Assembly (NCBI RefSeq): GCF_024172165.1
Contig: NZ_JAMZEB010000002.1
Location: forward strand, 11,487,001-11,551,000
Direction of reading: 5' to 3'
Length of the DNA stretch: 64,000 bases
From: Nonomuraea thailandensis
GTDB taxonomy: Bacteria > Actinomycetota > Actinomycetes > Streptosporangiales > Streptosporangiaceae
Shown: positions 7,381 to 15,779 of the stretch, in pieces
Layout of the letters: every line of letters starts with the position of its first letter
Numbering within the stretch: the stretch's first letter is position 1
Notes under the pieces: model-generated
What the model was told of the DNA's origin: nothing
Databases searched by the model: none
Seen by the model: the letters and a program-made list of their open reading frames with translations, nothing else
Translations under genes and position numbers: made by a program

Positions 7381-9758
7381 AGATCCGGCTATCCCGACGA
7401 CTGGCGCTCGTGCTCGCGCTCGTCGGCGCAGTCCTGGCGGTGCCGCTCGTGCTGGGCGCCACCACCACTCCGGTCGCGGCGGCTCCCTGCGACCTGTCGG
7501 GCCCGCTCTCGCCCGAGATGGTCGGCAGCGGCGTCGACGGCCTCATCCAGCCGCCGGCCACCGCGGACGCCCCGCCGGCGCCGACCACCAACTACACGCA
7601 GTTCGGCATGAGCGGCCAGTTCTGGCACACGCACGAGCTGACCTGCTCCGACTACGTGGCCGTGCTCGGCAACATGTGGGCCAACGGCATCTTCACCGCG
7701 GCCAAGGCGGTCGACCGGCTGACGATCACCACGTACCAGGCGGCGGCGACAGAAGGGCCGCTCCAGTCCATCAAGGACGTGGTCGACGACATCGTCACGA
7801 ACCTGTCCAACGCCATGTACTGGCCGTACCTCCGCCCGATCGTCATCCTCGGCGCCATCTGGCTGGCCTGGTACGGGCTGATCCGCAAGCGCGCCACCAC
7901 GACCGCGGAAGGCGTCATCTGGATGGTGCTGGCGGTCACCGTGGCGGTCTGGTTCTTCAGCCGTCCCGGCGACTTCACCGGCCTGGGCAAGGTCGTCACG
8001 GACAAGACGGGCGAGGTGGTCAACTCCGCCTTCTCCGGCCTGCCCGGCGCGGGCGGCGCGTCCTGCCTGCCACCGCCCGGCAACGCCAACCCGCAGGTCA
8101 CGACCGGCGGGTACGCCCAGAGCGGCACGCCGGGCGTGGACCAGAACGCCGACGCGCTGTGGTCCACCCTGGTCTGCAAGCCATGGCTGGTGGGCCTGTT
8201 CGGCACCTCCGACCCGCAGCAGCCGATCGTGCGCGACTGGGGCCGCAAGGTGCTGGAGATGCAGTCGGTGCCGCCGCCACAGGCCGGCCAGCCGGCCCCT
8301 GACGTGGGGGCCAGGCAGTCGGAGTACGCCTCGCTGGCCGACAAGCTCAGGAACGACCCCCGCTACGCGACCTTCTCGGGCCGTGACTGGTCGAACCGGC
8401 TCGGAGTGGCCGTCGGAGCGTTCATCGCGGCCATCGTCGCGGGCCTGCTCATCTTCCTCGTGGCGGTCTCGCTGCTGGTACTGAAGGTGGGCTTCCTGCT
8501 GTTGCTCATCCTCGGGCCGATCTTCCTGCTGATCGGCGTGCATCCGGGCAGCGGCCGGATCGTCGCCATGCGCTGGGTGGAGATGCTCATCGGCACGCTG
8601 CTGCGGCAGGCCGTGCTGACGGTCGTGCTCAGCGTGCTCGTGTACGGGTACGCGCTGATCATCTCGACGGCCATGCCATGGGGCATGCAGGTGCTGTTCA
8701 TGGCGCTGCTGACGATCGCGGTGTTCTTCTATCGGCGGCCGTTCCAGCACCTGTTCGCCTCGATGAGCGGCCACACGGTCACCACCCGCATGCTCGGCGA
8801 GGCCGCGAGCTCGTCCGTGCTCGAACGGTCGGCGGGCGCGTTGCCGCCGGTCGCCTCGGCCAGGATCGGCCGCTGGGGGCTGCGCAAGGCCGAGCCGCTC
8901 ATCAGGGCGGCGAGCGCGGCCAACCCGGCGGGCGCTGCGGCGTCGGCGGCGGCCGGGCAGGTGCGCGTGCGCGGCGAGGAAGGGGAGGGCGCCGCTTCGG
9001 GCACCCGCATCCCCGCCACGGCGGCTCCGCTCGACACCGACCAGCAGGGCGGCAAGGCGGCCGGCCGGGCCACGCTCGAACCGCGCAGGGGCACCGCGCC
9101 CCCGCTGAACCTGAACGGCACGCCGGCCCGCACCCGCGGCGGATCGGCGGGCGGCCCCAGGGTGGGCACGGCCTCCCCGACGGGCGGCTCAGGCGGCGCG
9201 GGCTCCAGTGGCTCGGGCTCGGGCGGTTCGAGCTCGGGCGGTTCGGGCTCCGCCGGCGGCTGGTTCGGCGGGGCGTCCGGCGGCGGCTGGGCCCGGCGCG
9301 GCGGTTCCGGCGGCTCGGCGGGCGGCACGCGTGGCACGGGCGCGCGCACCTCGCGCTTCGGCGGCTCCACGAGCTCCGGCGGCACGCGCTCCGGTGGCTC
9401 CCGCGCGGGCGGCACCCGCTCGCGCGGCGGCTCGGGTGGTGGTGGCGGCCTGTTCGGCGGCGGCTCGGGCGGCTCGGGTGGCGGCCTGTTCGGTGGCGGC
9501 GGCTCGCGCAGGTCCGGCGGCTCGGGCGGCTCGAACGGCTCGCGCGGCGGCCTGTTCGGCGGCTCGGGCAACGGAGGGTCCAGGTCAGGTGGCGGCACCT
9601 CGCCCGGCCCCCGGATCTTCGGCTCCGACGAGCCGTCGTCCCGCGCCTCCGAGGCGCCCCCGCTCTGGCTGCGCAGCAGCCGCAACGGCGGTGGCTCCGG
9701 CGGTGACAGCCCCGACGTGCCCTTCTGGCTCAAGCCGAACAACCCGGACAAGGACTGA
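7377..9758 (+). CDS. TrbL/VirB6-like polytopic channel protein with Gly/Ser-rich tail
   Basis: A 793-residue protein with a cleavable-looking signal (residues 1-36, ending PVAAA) and an extracytoplasmic loop. Hydrophobic helices lie near residues 155-172 and 180-197, and a cluster at about 340-450 includes GLLIFLVAVSLLVLKVGFLLLLILGPIFLL. This layout fits TrbL/VirB6 inner-membrane channel subunits. Residues from about 590 to 760 are almost wholly Gly/Ser/Arg with repeated GGLFGG and SGGSGG units, after which the protein ends in a less repetitive segment. The start overlaps the upstream ATPase gene by 4 nt. The low-complexity tail is unusual for the family; it may be a flexible or self-associating cytoplasmic region (inference). 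Confidence 0.7.
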   Translation: MKIRLSRRLALVLALVGAVLAVPLVLGATTTPVAAAPCDLSGPLSPEMVGSGVDGLIQPPATADAPPAPTTNYTQFGMSGQFWHTHELTCSDYVAVLGNMWANGIFTAAKAVDRLTITTYQAAATEGPLQSIKDVVDDIVTNLSNAMYWPYLRPIVILGAIWLAWYGLIRKRATTTAEGVIWMVLAVTVAVWFFSRPGDFTGLGKVVTDKTGEVVNSAFSGLPGAGGASCLPPPGNANPQVTTGGYAQSGTPGVDQNADALWSTLVCKPWLVGLFGTSDPQQPIVRDWGRKVLEMQSVPPPQAGQPAPDVGARQSEYASLADKLRNDPRYATFSGRDWSNRLGVAVGAFIAAIVAGLLIFLVAVSLLVLKVGFLLLLILGPIFLLIGVHPGSGRIVAMRWVEMLIGTLLRQAVLTVVLSVLVYGYALIISTAMPWGMQVLFMALLTIAVFFYRRPFQHLFASMSGHTVTTRMLGEAASSSVLERSAGALPPVASARIGRWGLRKAEPLIRAASAANPAGAAASAAAGQVRVRGEEGEGAASGTRIPATAAPLDTDQQGGKAAGRATLEPRRGTAPPLNLNGTPARTRGGSAGGPRVGTASPTGGSGGAGSSGSGSGGSSSGGSGSAGGWFGGASGGGWARRGGSGGSAGGTRGTGARTSRFGGSTSSGGTRSGGSRAGGTRSRGGSGGGGGLFGGGSGGSGGGLFGGGGSRRSGGSGGSNGSRGGLFGGSGNGGSRSGGGTSPGPRIFGSDEPSSRASEAPPLWLRSSRNGGGSGGDSPDVPFWLKPNNPDKD

Positions 9759-9760
9759 AC

Positions 9761-10381
9761 ATGGCACAGCCGGGTGACAGGCGGGGGGTGGCCTTCGCCG
9801 TCATCGTCGTGGTCATCGCCGCGGTCGGCATCTACCTGACGATGTGGCCGGACTCCTCCGACCAGGCCGCGCCGGAGCCGGAGGCGAGCATCGCCACCAG
9901 CTCCGCCGTGGCGTCGAGCACGCCGCTGGCGACCGCGAGCGCCGCGCCGTTCGACATCTACGCGTACCTGCCGATGCAGAAGGAGCAGCTCGCCGCGGCG
10001 GCGGACCTGGCCGAGCGGTTCACCGCCGCGTACGGCACCTTCCGCTACGACGAGGACCCGGCGGCGTACGCCGAGAGGCTGAAGGCGTACACGACGCCGG
10101 AGCTCGCCGGCACCCTGACCAGGACGGTCACCTCGGCCGGCTTCGTCCAGCAGAACCGCGACGACCAGACCGTCTCCACCGCCACGGCCCGCCTGAAGGA
10201 GATCAGGCAGGTCGAGAAGTCCTCCATCGTGTTCGTCGTCACCGCGAGCCGGCAGGTCACCGCCAAGAGCGGCAACAAGCTGGCGGCGGAGGAGTACGCG
10301 GTCACGGTCAGCCAGCTCGGCGCCGACTGGCGCATCTACGACATCCTGCCGTCCACCGAGGGCCAGGAGGGTGACCAGTGA
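9761..10381 (+). CDS. Single-pass membrane protein, second VirB8/NTF2-like subunit
   Basis: A 206-residue protein. After ten hydrophilic residues there is one membrane helix (about 11-28, VAFAVIVVVIAAVGIYLT), then a Ser/Ala/Pro linker and a 130-residue extracytoplasmic alpha+beta domain beginning LPMQKEQLAAAADLAERF. The pattern of an amphipathic helix followed by four beta-strand-like segments (including SSIVFVVTASRQV and EYAVTVSQLGADWRIYDI) fits an NTF2-like fold as in VirB8/TcpC. It starts 2 nt after the TrbL-like gene and its end overlaps the hydrolase gene by 4 nt. The name is inferred from fold pattern and context only. Confidence 0.55.
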   Translation: MAQPGDRRGVAFAVIVVVIAAVGIYLTMWPDSSDQAAPEPEASIATSSAVASSTPLATASAAPFDIYAYLPMQKEQLAAAADLAERFTAAYGTFRYDEDPAAYAERLKAYTTPELAGTLTRTVTSAGFVQQNRDDQTVSTATARLKEIRQVEKSSIVFVVTASRQVTAKSGNKLAAEEYAVTVSQLGADWRIYDILPSTEGQEGDQ

Positions 10382-11472
10382 AGCTCTCCCGGGCACGGCT
10401 CGCCCTGATCATCGGCGCGGCGGGGCTGCTGCTCCTGGTCGCGGTCCTGGTGTCGCCGCTGCTGCTGATGTCGATGCCGTCGTTCCTGGCAGACGGCGGG
10501 ATCACCGTCGACTGCGAGGACACCGCCCAGGTGGAGGAGGCCTCCGACTCGGCCGCGTCCGACATCCCGGCCGAGTACCTGGACCTGTACAAGGAGCACG
10601 GCAAGAAGATCGGCGTCCAGTGGAACATCCTGGCCGCCGTCGGCAAGCGCGAGACCGACCACGGCCGCTCCACCCTGCCGGGCGTCAGCAGCGGCACCAA
10701 CGCCGCCGGCGCGGCGGGGCCGATGCAGTTCCTGATCTCCACGTGGGGCGGCAAGGCCAGGATCCCGACGTCGTCCCAGTTCAACGGGTACGCCTCCGAC
10801 GGTGACGGTGACGGCGTCGGCGACGTCTACAACCCGGCGGACGCCATCCTCGGGGCCGCCAAGATGCTCAAGCGCAACGGCGCGCCCGAGAACGTCCGGC
10901 AGGCGCTGTTCGTCTACAACCGGGCCTGGTGGTACGTCGACCAGGTCGAGGAGATCGCCAGGCAGTACGCCAGGTCAGGCGTGGTCAAGGTGCCGCCGCA
11001 GGCGTCGGAGGACTGCGACGACCCGCTGGTGGAGGCCGCGCCGAGCGATCTCGTGGCCAGGATCCTGCAGTACGCGCTGGCGCAGCGCGGCAAGCCGTAC
11101 CTGTGGGGTGGCACGGGGCCCGACTCCTTCGACTGCTCGGGCGTGATCTACGCGGCCTACAAGGCGGCGGGGCTGGCGATCCCGCGTACGACGTTCACGC
11201 AGTGGCCGTTCGGCGTGAAGGTGTTAGAGGGTGAGGAGCAGCCGGGGGACCTGGTGTTCTTCAACTCGGGGCCGGGCACCTCTCCCGACAACCCCGGCCA
11301 CGTCGGGCTGGTCGTGTCGAAGGGCAAGATGCTGGAGGCCCGGTGCCGGCTGTGCGGGCCGATCAAGGTGACGAGCTACCAGGCGCGGGACAACCGCGTG
11401 GGCTTCACCCGCCCGTTGCAGAACCCCGATGTCCTGGAGCAGATCAAGAAGCTGCAGAATCCTTCCCTATGA
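10378..11472 (+). CDS. Bifunctional wall hydrolase: lytic transglycosylase-like plus NlpC/P60 domain
   Basis: A 364-residue membrane-anchored peptidoglycan hydrolase. A helix at about 8-30 anchors it. Residues 62-200 form a lytic-transglycosylase-like domain with likely catalytic Glu92 (KRETDHG), a GPMQF motif at 114-118 and an acidic DGDGDGVGD loop at 141-149 that could bind calcium. Residues 222-350 form an NlpC/P60 peptidase with catalytic Cys253 (FDCSGV) and His308 (GHVGLV). Such two-domain enzymes (VirB1/TcpG-like) open the wall for conjugation channels. It starts at GTG, overlapping the upstream gene by 4 nt, with GGAGG before it. The end overlaps the Nudix gene by 4 nt. Confidence 0.85.
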   Translation: MKLSRARLALIIGAAGLLLLVAVLVSPLLLMSMPSFLADGGITVDCEDTAQVEEASDSAASDIPAEYLDLYKEHGKKIGVQWNILAAVGKRETDHGRSTLPGVSSGTNAAGAAGPMQFLISTWGGKARIPTSSQFNGYASDGDGDGVGDVYNPADAILGAAKMLKRNGAPENVRQALFVYNRAWWYVDQVEEIARQYARSGVVKVPPQASEDCDDPLVEAAPSDLVARILQYALAQRGKPYLWGGTGPDSFDCSGVIYAAYKAAGLAIPRTTFTQWPFGVKVLEGEEQPGDLVFFNSGPGTSPDNPGHVGLVVSKGKMLEARCRLCGPIKVTSYQARDNRVGFTRPLQNPDVLEQIKKLQNPSL

Positions 11473-11861
11473 GCATTGTGGTCGTTGCCGCGGTGATCGT
11501 CGGACCGGGCGGGCGGGTGCTGGCCGCCCAGCGTGCTGAGCCGGCCGCCCTGGCCGGTGGCTGGGAGTTCCCCGGAGGGAAGGTGGATCCGGGGGAGAGC
11601 GAGACCGCGGCGCTGGTGCGGGAGTGCCGGGAGGAGCTCGGCGTGGAGGTCGCCGTGGGCGAGCGCGTCGGCGGTGACTGGCCGCTGGCCGAGGGGTACG
11701 TCATGCGCGTCTGGCTCTGCTCGCTGCTGTCGGGCCGGCCGGAGGCGAAGGAGCATCTGGCGCTGCGCTGGCTCGGGCCGCGGGAGTACTACGACGTCGA
11801 GTGGCTGGCGGCGGACCTGCCCATCATGAAGACCGTGGAGAATCTGCTCCCGCGTGATTAG
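11469..11861 (+). CDS. MutT-type Nudix hydrolase
   Basis: A 130-residue Nudix hydrolase. The Nudix box runs from Gly37 to Val59 (GKVDPGE at 37-43, then REcrEELGV at 51-59) and is complete. The preceding VAAQRAEPAALAGGWEFPGG matches MutT/8-oxo-dGTP diphosphatase relatives, so the likely role is sanitising oxidised nucleotides in the cytoplasm. The start codon lies inside the stop of the NlpC/P60 gene (ATGA), making it the last gene of the T4SS-like operon although its function appears unrelated. Substrate is inferred from family resemblance. Confidence 0.85.
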   Translation: MSIVVVAAVIVGPGGRVLAAQRAEPAALAGGWEFPGGKVDPGESETAALVRECREELGVEVAVGERVGGDWPLAEGYVMRVWLCSLLSGRPEAKEHLALRWLGPREYYDVEWLAADLPIMKTVENLLPRD

Positions 11862-11926
11862 GACATCCCTCTCTGTGACACAATGATTACTGTGCGTAAT
11901 TTGTCGCGGTGGGGGAGTGGGGAGCG

Positions 11927-13525
11927 ATGCGGAGGAGCTGGGTCGTCGCCGGCGCGCTGATCCTGGTGGCGGTGCCCTCCGTGCCCGTGGCGGCGGCCGG
12001 GGTGTCACTGGTGCTGGAGCGGGTGGGCGGCGCCGACGAGGTCGGCAAGTGGGTCAGGACCGGGGACACGCAGCGGTTCCGGGTACGGCTCAACGGGATG
12101 GGGCGGGGGGCCCGGGTCGCGGTCGCGGCCAGTCCTGTGGAGGCGCTGTCCGAGGTGGCCTGCGGGCCCGCGCCCGGGTGGGGCCCGCGGCCCGGTCCCC
12201 CGGCGAGCGGCGCATCCGGGGAAGGGGCCGCGGCGATTCCGCCGGACGCGTCCGCAGGCGCGCCTCCCGCCGCCGGTACGGCCTCTCGTGTCGGCGCGGC
12301 TCCTGACGCCGGCGCGGCTCCTGGCGCGGATGCGGCCTCTCGGGCCGGTACGGCCTCCGTCGTCGGCGTGGTTCCCAAGGTCGCCGGGACGTCGCACGTC
12401 GGTGTGACGGGGGCGTTGACCATGCGGGCGCTGGCACTGGTGGGCGCGGAGGGACTGAAGGGGCCCGTGCCGCCCGGGGCTCGGGTGTGCACGCTGGGGA
12501 AGGTCGTGGGTGAGCGGGCCGTGGACATCACGCTCAGGACGCCGGCGGATGCGAACGAAGTGGTGCTGGCGGCCGTGGCCAGGGTGCGGGACGTCGAGAG
12601 CGGCGGGCTGACGACCATGAGCAGGACCGCCGCCGTCCGCGCGGGCGAGCTCGTCCCCGGCGACGCGGCGACGATCGCGGAGCCCGCGGATCCCCTGCCA
12701 CAGCCCGCCGGAGCCGCGCCCGCACAAGCCACAAGCGTGCCTGACCGCGCCCGGACCGCGCCTGCGCGTGTTCATGCGCCTCCTGCACGTGGGCAGGCTG
12801 CGCCTTCTGGCCGTGCGCAGCGGCAGCGGGCCGGCGGGGTGCGAGGGGATGGCGTGCGAGGCGGGCCGGGAACCCTGCCGCAACGGATGCAGGCCCCGCC
12901 GCAACAGGTGCAGGCCCTGCCGCAACGGGTGGGGGCCCTGCCGCCACGTGCGCATGCTTTGCCGCCACGTGCGCAGGCCGTGCGGCGGCCGGCGCATGCC
13001 GCGCCGCGGCGGGCACGGGCCGCGACAGTGCCGCCGGCGGGCGGGTCGCTCGCCGTTCCGGGCGTGATCCCGAGCGTGATTCCGAGCATCGTGCCCAGCG
13101 TGTTGCCGAGCGTGATCCCGAGCGTGTTGCCGAGCGTCGTGCCCAGCGTGTTGCCGAGCGTGATCCCGAGCATGGTGTCGAGCGTGGCGCCGCAGGGTGT
13201 CGCCTCAGGCGTCCCGCAGGCGCCCGGTGGTCTTCCGCAGGCGCCGGCCGGCGCGGTGCCGCAGCCGTCGTTCGCCCTTCCCGGAGCCGCCCCCCAGCCG
13301 TCCGGGGGGATTGTCTCGTTCCAGTCCGAGGCCGCCGCCGGGGAGGCGCCGTTGCCGTGGGGGATGGCCGTGTCCGCGAAGCCCGTTGAGCCTGTCCGAT
13401 GGGACAGCCCGATCGACGGCCCGAAGGCGTTGCCCATGGTTCTCGGGGGTATCGGAGTACTGATGGCGGCCCTGTGGGCCGTTGTCACGGTACAACGGTG
13501 CCGTAACCGTAGAAAGGTGTTGTAA
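11927..13525 (+). CDS. Secreted, membrane-anchored low-complexity protein with VPSV repeats
   Basis: About 532 residues. An N-terminal signal (MRRSWVVAGALILVAVPSVPVAAAG) is followed by a modest globular region (about 25-250) interrupted by an Ala/Gly/Pro-rich insert. Next come Arg/Gln/Pro/Ala repeats (PPQQVQALPQRV-like, nt 12885-13020) and about ten (V/I/L)PSV units at nt 13064-13186. A C-terminal hydrophobic helix followed by RCRNRRK acts as a membrane anchor; no LPXTG sortase motif is present. I do not recognise a family. It lies 65 bases after the Nudix gene on the same strand and may belong to the same transcript. A wall-spanning stalk is a reasonable guess. Confidence 0.6.
   Translation: MRRSWVVAGALILVAVPSVPVAAAGVSLVLERVGGADEVGKWVRTGDTQRFRVRLNGMGRGARVAVAASPVEALSEVACGPAPGWGPRPGPPASGASGEGAAAIPPDASAGAPPAAGTASRVGAAPDAGAAPGADAASRAGTASVVGVVPKVAGTSHVGVTGALTMRALALVGAEGLKGPVPPGARVCTLGKVVGERAVDITLRTPADANEVVLAAVARVRDVESGGLTTMSRTAAVRAGELVPGDAATIAEPADPLPQPAGAAPAQATSVPDRARTAPARVHAPPARGQAAPSGRAQRQRAGGVRGDGVRGGPGTLPQRMQAPPQQVQALPQRVGALPPRAHALPPRAQAVRRPAHAAPRRARAATVPPAGGSLAVPGVIPSVIPSIVPSVLPSVIPSVLPSVVPSVLPSVIPSMVSSVAPQGVASGVPQAPGGLPQAPAGAVPQPSFALPGAAPQPSGGIVSFQSEAAAGEAPLPWGMAVSAKPVEPVRWDSPIDGPKALPMVLGGIGVLMAALWAVVTVQRCRNRRKVL
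13064..13186 (+). repeat. 12-bp in-frame tandem repeat coding for (V/I/L)PSV units
   Basis: About ten degenerate copies of a 12-base unit alternate between GTGATCCCGAGC and GTGTTGCCGAGC forms. The copies are in frame with the surface-protein gene and encode xPSV tetrapeptides. Copy number could vary between strains. Confidence 0.7.
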
Positions 13526-13599
13526 TTCCGTCTTTACTGTTACTTTTACCCGGCTAGTATTCCCTTGACCATGGTTCCGGGACCACGCGGAGGGCACCG

Positions 13600-14976
13600 G
13601 TGGCACGCACACGAGCGACAGCCGTGTCCGCAATCGTCCTGGCGCTCGGACTGACGGGCGCCGGTGCGACGCCGTTCATCGTGCAGAGCGCGAGCGCCTC
13701 CGTGGCGTTCGACCCCGTGGTGGAGCCCTGCGACCCCGACGTGACGCTGTGCGGCGACATCACGCCCGAGACCACGATCACGGTCACCACCACGTTAGGC
13801 TCGCCGAGCCCGACGGGGCCCGAGGAGGCGCCGGAGACGACGGTCACCAAGACCGTCACCGCGACCCCCACCAAGACCTCGAAGTCGCCCACCCCGACCA
13901 AGACCACGTCCGCGCCCGCCCCCACGCCGACGCAGACGCCGACCACGCCGGCGCAGAACCCGCAGCCCCTGCCCACGCAGAGCGCGGAGGTGCCGCCGGT
14001 CATCCCGACCACCCCCACGCCCGAGCAGTCGGTGGAGATGCCGGCCATCGCGCCGACTGACACGCCGAGCAACACGCTGCCGAGCCAGACGCAGGCCGCC
14101 TCCACCGAGGAGGTGCCGCTGGAGCTGCGCAGGGCCGCGCCGGAGTTCGACCAGACCGACCTGACGCGCAAGCTGAGCATCCCGGCGCTGGTGCTGGTCC
14201 TGCTCGCGCTGTTCGCGGTCCTGATCTTCGAGGGCAGGCTGCGCAGGATGGCCCACGCGGCGGCCGTGCGGAAGGCGGGGCCCCCGCCGATGGCAGGCCC
14301 GGCGATGGGGCCGGAGCCGCACCCGAGCGGTGGTTATCCGGCTGGGCCCGGTTACGCCGCCACCGCGGGTGGCTTCCCCGCTCCTGCGCCGTCGTACCCG
14401 GGCGGCACGGCGTACGCGCCGATCATCAGCTTCGTGCCGGTGCAGACCTATCCGAGCGGCCCGCCCCAGTACGGCTACCAGGACCCGAACCACCCGTACC
14501 CGCCGCAGGGCTACATGCAGGAGCCGCCTCCCACGGAGCCCGAGCCCGTCGTGCTGCACCCTGACGAGTTCGACTCCTACAGCGAGCCGCCCAGGTCCCG
14601 CGAGCGCGACATGTTCGAGCCGCTGGTCCCGCCCGCGCCCGTGCCGTCGGACATCCCGCCTGGCGGCGCCGACCCGTACGACGGCGGCGTCGAGCAGCCG
14701 CTCGGCCCGGCCTCGGCCGCCGAGGCGGGCGACGCGGTGCCGTGGGAGCAGGAGCAGCCGGGCTCGCTGTTCCAGCCCGTGCGAGGCGGCGAGCCCGCGC
14801 GCGGCAACGAGCCCGGACCGGTGTACGAGCCGCCGCCCTACCTGCCCCCCGACGAGGACGTGACGGCCGTGCAGCCGCTGCCGCAGCCTCCGTCGTCCGA
14901 GCCCGAGCAGCGGCAGGAGCCGACCAAGGAGCTGCCGGACTCGACGCGCAAGCGGTTCGGCAGGAAGAAGAAGTAG
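13600..14976 (+). CDS. Secreted Thr/Pro-rich membrane protein with long Pro/Tyr-rich cytoplasmic tail
   Basis: A 458-residue protein; GTG at 13600 is preceded by GGAGG. The signal peptide ends near residue 32 (SASASVA). An exterior segment rich in Thr/Pro/Ser follows (about 45-165), with the only two cysteines in VVEPCDPDVTLCGD. A single membrane helix (about 190-208, PALVLVLLALFAVLIF) leads to a 250-residue Pro/Tyr/Gly/Glu tail ending in the basic KRFGRKKK. No family is recognised. The paired arrangement with the preceding surface protein suggests partners in an envelope structure next to the T4SS-like operon. The strong terminator at 14988 ends this transcription unit. Confidence 0.6.
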   Translation: MARTRATAVSAIVLALGLTGAGATPFIVQSASASVAFDPVVEPCDPDVTLCGDITPETTITVTTTLGSPSPTGPEEAPETTVTKTVTATPTKTSKSPTPTKTTSAPAPTPTQTPTTPAQNPQPLPTQSAEVPPVIPTTPTPEQSVEMPAIAPTDTPSNTLPSQTQAASTEEVPLELRRAAPEFDQTDLTRKLSIPALVLVLLALFAVLIFEGRLRRMAHAAAVRKAGPPPMAGPAMGPEPHPSGGYPAGPGYAATAGGFPAPAPSYPGGTAYAPIISFVPVQTYPSGPPQYGYQDPNHPYPPQGYMQEPPPTEPEPVVLHPDEFDSYSEPPRSRERDMFEPLVPPAPVPSDIPPGGADPYDGGVEQPLGPASAAEAGDAVPWEQEQPGSLFQPVRGGEPARGNEPGPVYEPPPYLPPDEDVTAVQPLPQPPSSEPEQRQEPTKELPDSTRKRFGRKKK

Positions 14977-14987
14977 CGAGCACGCGA

Positions 14988-15017
14988 AAGCGGGGGCCGG
15001 AGAACCGGCCCCCGCTT
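14988..15017. terminator. Bidirectional terminator hairpin between convergent genes
   Basis: A perfect 13-bp stem AAGCGGGGGCCGG / CCGGCCCCCGCTT encloses the tetraloop AGAA. It sits 12 bases after the + strand stop at 14976 and 13 bases from the - strand sdhB stop at 15030, so it can serve both transcripts. Confidence 0.85.
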
Positions 15018-15029
15018 CTCGTCGTCGTG

Positions 15030-15779
15030 CTACTTGCGCCTGAAGATCTTGTTGCCCAGCCACACCAGCGGGTCGTACTTGCGGTCCACCACGCGCTCCT
15101 TCATCGGGATCAGCGCGTTGTCAGTGATCTTGATGTGCTCGGGGCAGACCTCGGTGCAGCACTTGGTGATGTTGCAGTAGCCGAGCCCGTGCTCCTCCTG
15201 GGCCGCCTCCTGCCGGTCCGCCACGTCGTACGGGTGCATGTCCAGCTCCGCGATCCGCATGAGGAAGCGGGGGCCGGAGAAGTTGCTCTTGTTCTCCTCG
15301 TGGTCGCGGATCACGTGGCAGACGTTGTTGCACATGAAGCACTCGATGCACTTGCGGAACTCCTGCGAGCGCTCGACGTCGATCTGCTTCATCCGGTACT
15401 CGCCCGGCTGCACCCCGTCCGGCGGCGTGAAGGAGGGGACCTCCCGGGCCTTCTGGTAGTTGTAGGAGACGTCGGTGACGAGGTCCTTGATGACGGGGAA
15501 CGTCCGCATCGGCGTGACCGTGATCGTCTCGTCCTCCTCGAAGGTGGACATCCGGGTCATGCAGCCGAGCCGCGGCTTGCCGTTGATCTCCATGCTGCAC
15601 GAGCCGCACTTGCCGGCCTTGCAGTTCCACCGCACGGCGAGGTCGGGGGCCTGCGTGGCCTGGAGGCGGTGGATGATGTCGAGGACGACCTCGCCCTCGT
15701 TCACCTCCACCGTGAAGTCCTCGAGCCTGCCCTCGCCGCCCTCACCGCGCCAGACCTTGAACTTTGCCTTGTAGCTCAT
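15030..15779 (-). CDS. sdhB: Succinate dehydrogenase iron-sulfur subunit, Sdh1 type
   Basis: A 249-residue iron-sulfur subunit that passes electrons from the flavoprotein toward quinone. The [2Fe-2S] ligands are Cys53, Cys58, Cys61 and Cys73 (NCKAGKCGSC and GC). The second motif is CIECFMCNNVC (Cys144/147/150/154) and the third CNITKCCTEVCP (Cys202/207/208/212). All expected cluster cysteines are present. The gene order on the minus strand (membrane subunit, flavoprotein, iron-sulfur) is that of mycobacterial Sdh1 (Rv0249c-Rv0247c). Its ATG overlaps the sdhA stop by 4 nt. It differs clearly from the second iron-sulfur subunit at 25245. Confidence 0.93.
   Translation of the reverse strand: MSYKAKFKVWRGEGGEGRLEDFTVEVNEGEVVLDIIHRLQATQAPDLAVRWNCKAGKCGSCSMEINGKPRLGCMTRMSTFEEDETITVTPMRTFPVIKDLVTDVSYNYQKAREVPSFTPPDGVQPGEYRMKQIDVERSQEFRKCIECFMCNNVCHVIRDHEENKSNFSGPRFLMRIAELDMHPYDVADRQEAAQEEHGLGYCNITKCCTEVCPEHIKITDNALIPMKERVVDRKYDPLVWLGNKIFRRK

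Noticed and set aside
9208..9777. Ala/Arg-rich frame inside the Gly/Ser tail of the TrbL-like gene
   Set aside because: A frame-shifted reading of a simple-sequence region without ribosome-binding site.
13064..13186. Possible CRISPR-like repeat array
   Set aside because: The 12-base units are contiguous without spacers and stay in frame, so this is a coding tandem repeat.
13485..13525. Sortase anchoring signal at the surface-protein C-terminus
   Set aside because: There is a helix and basic tail but no LPXTG or LAXTG motif before it.
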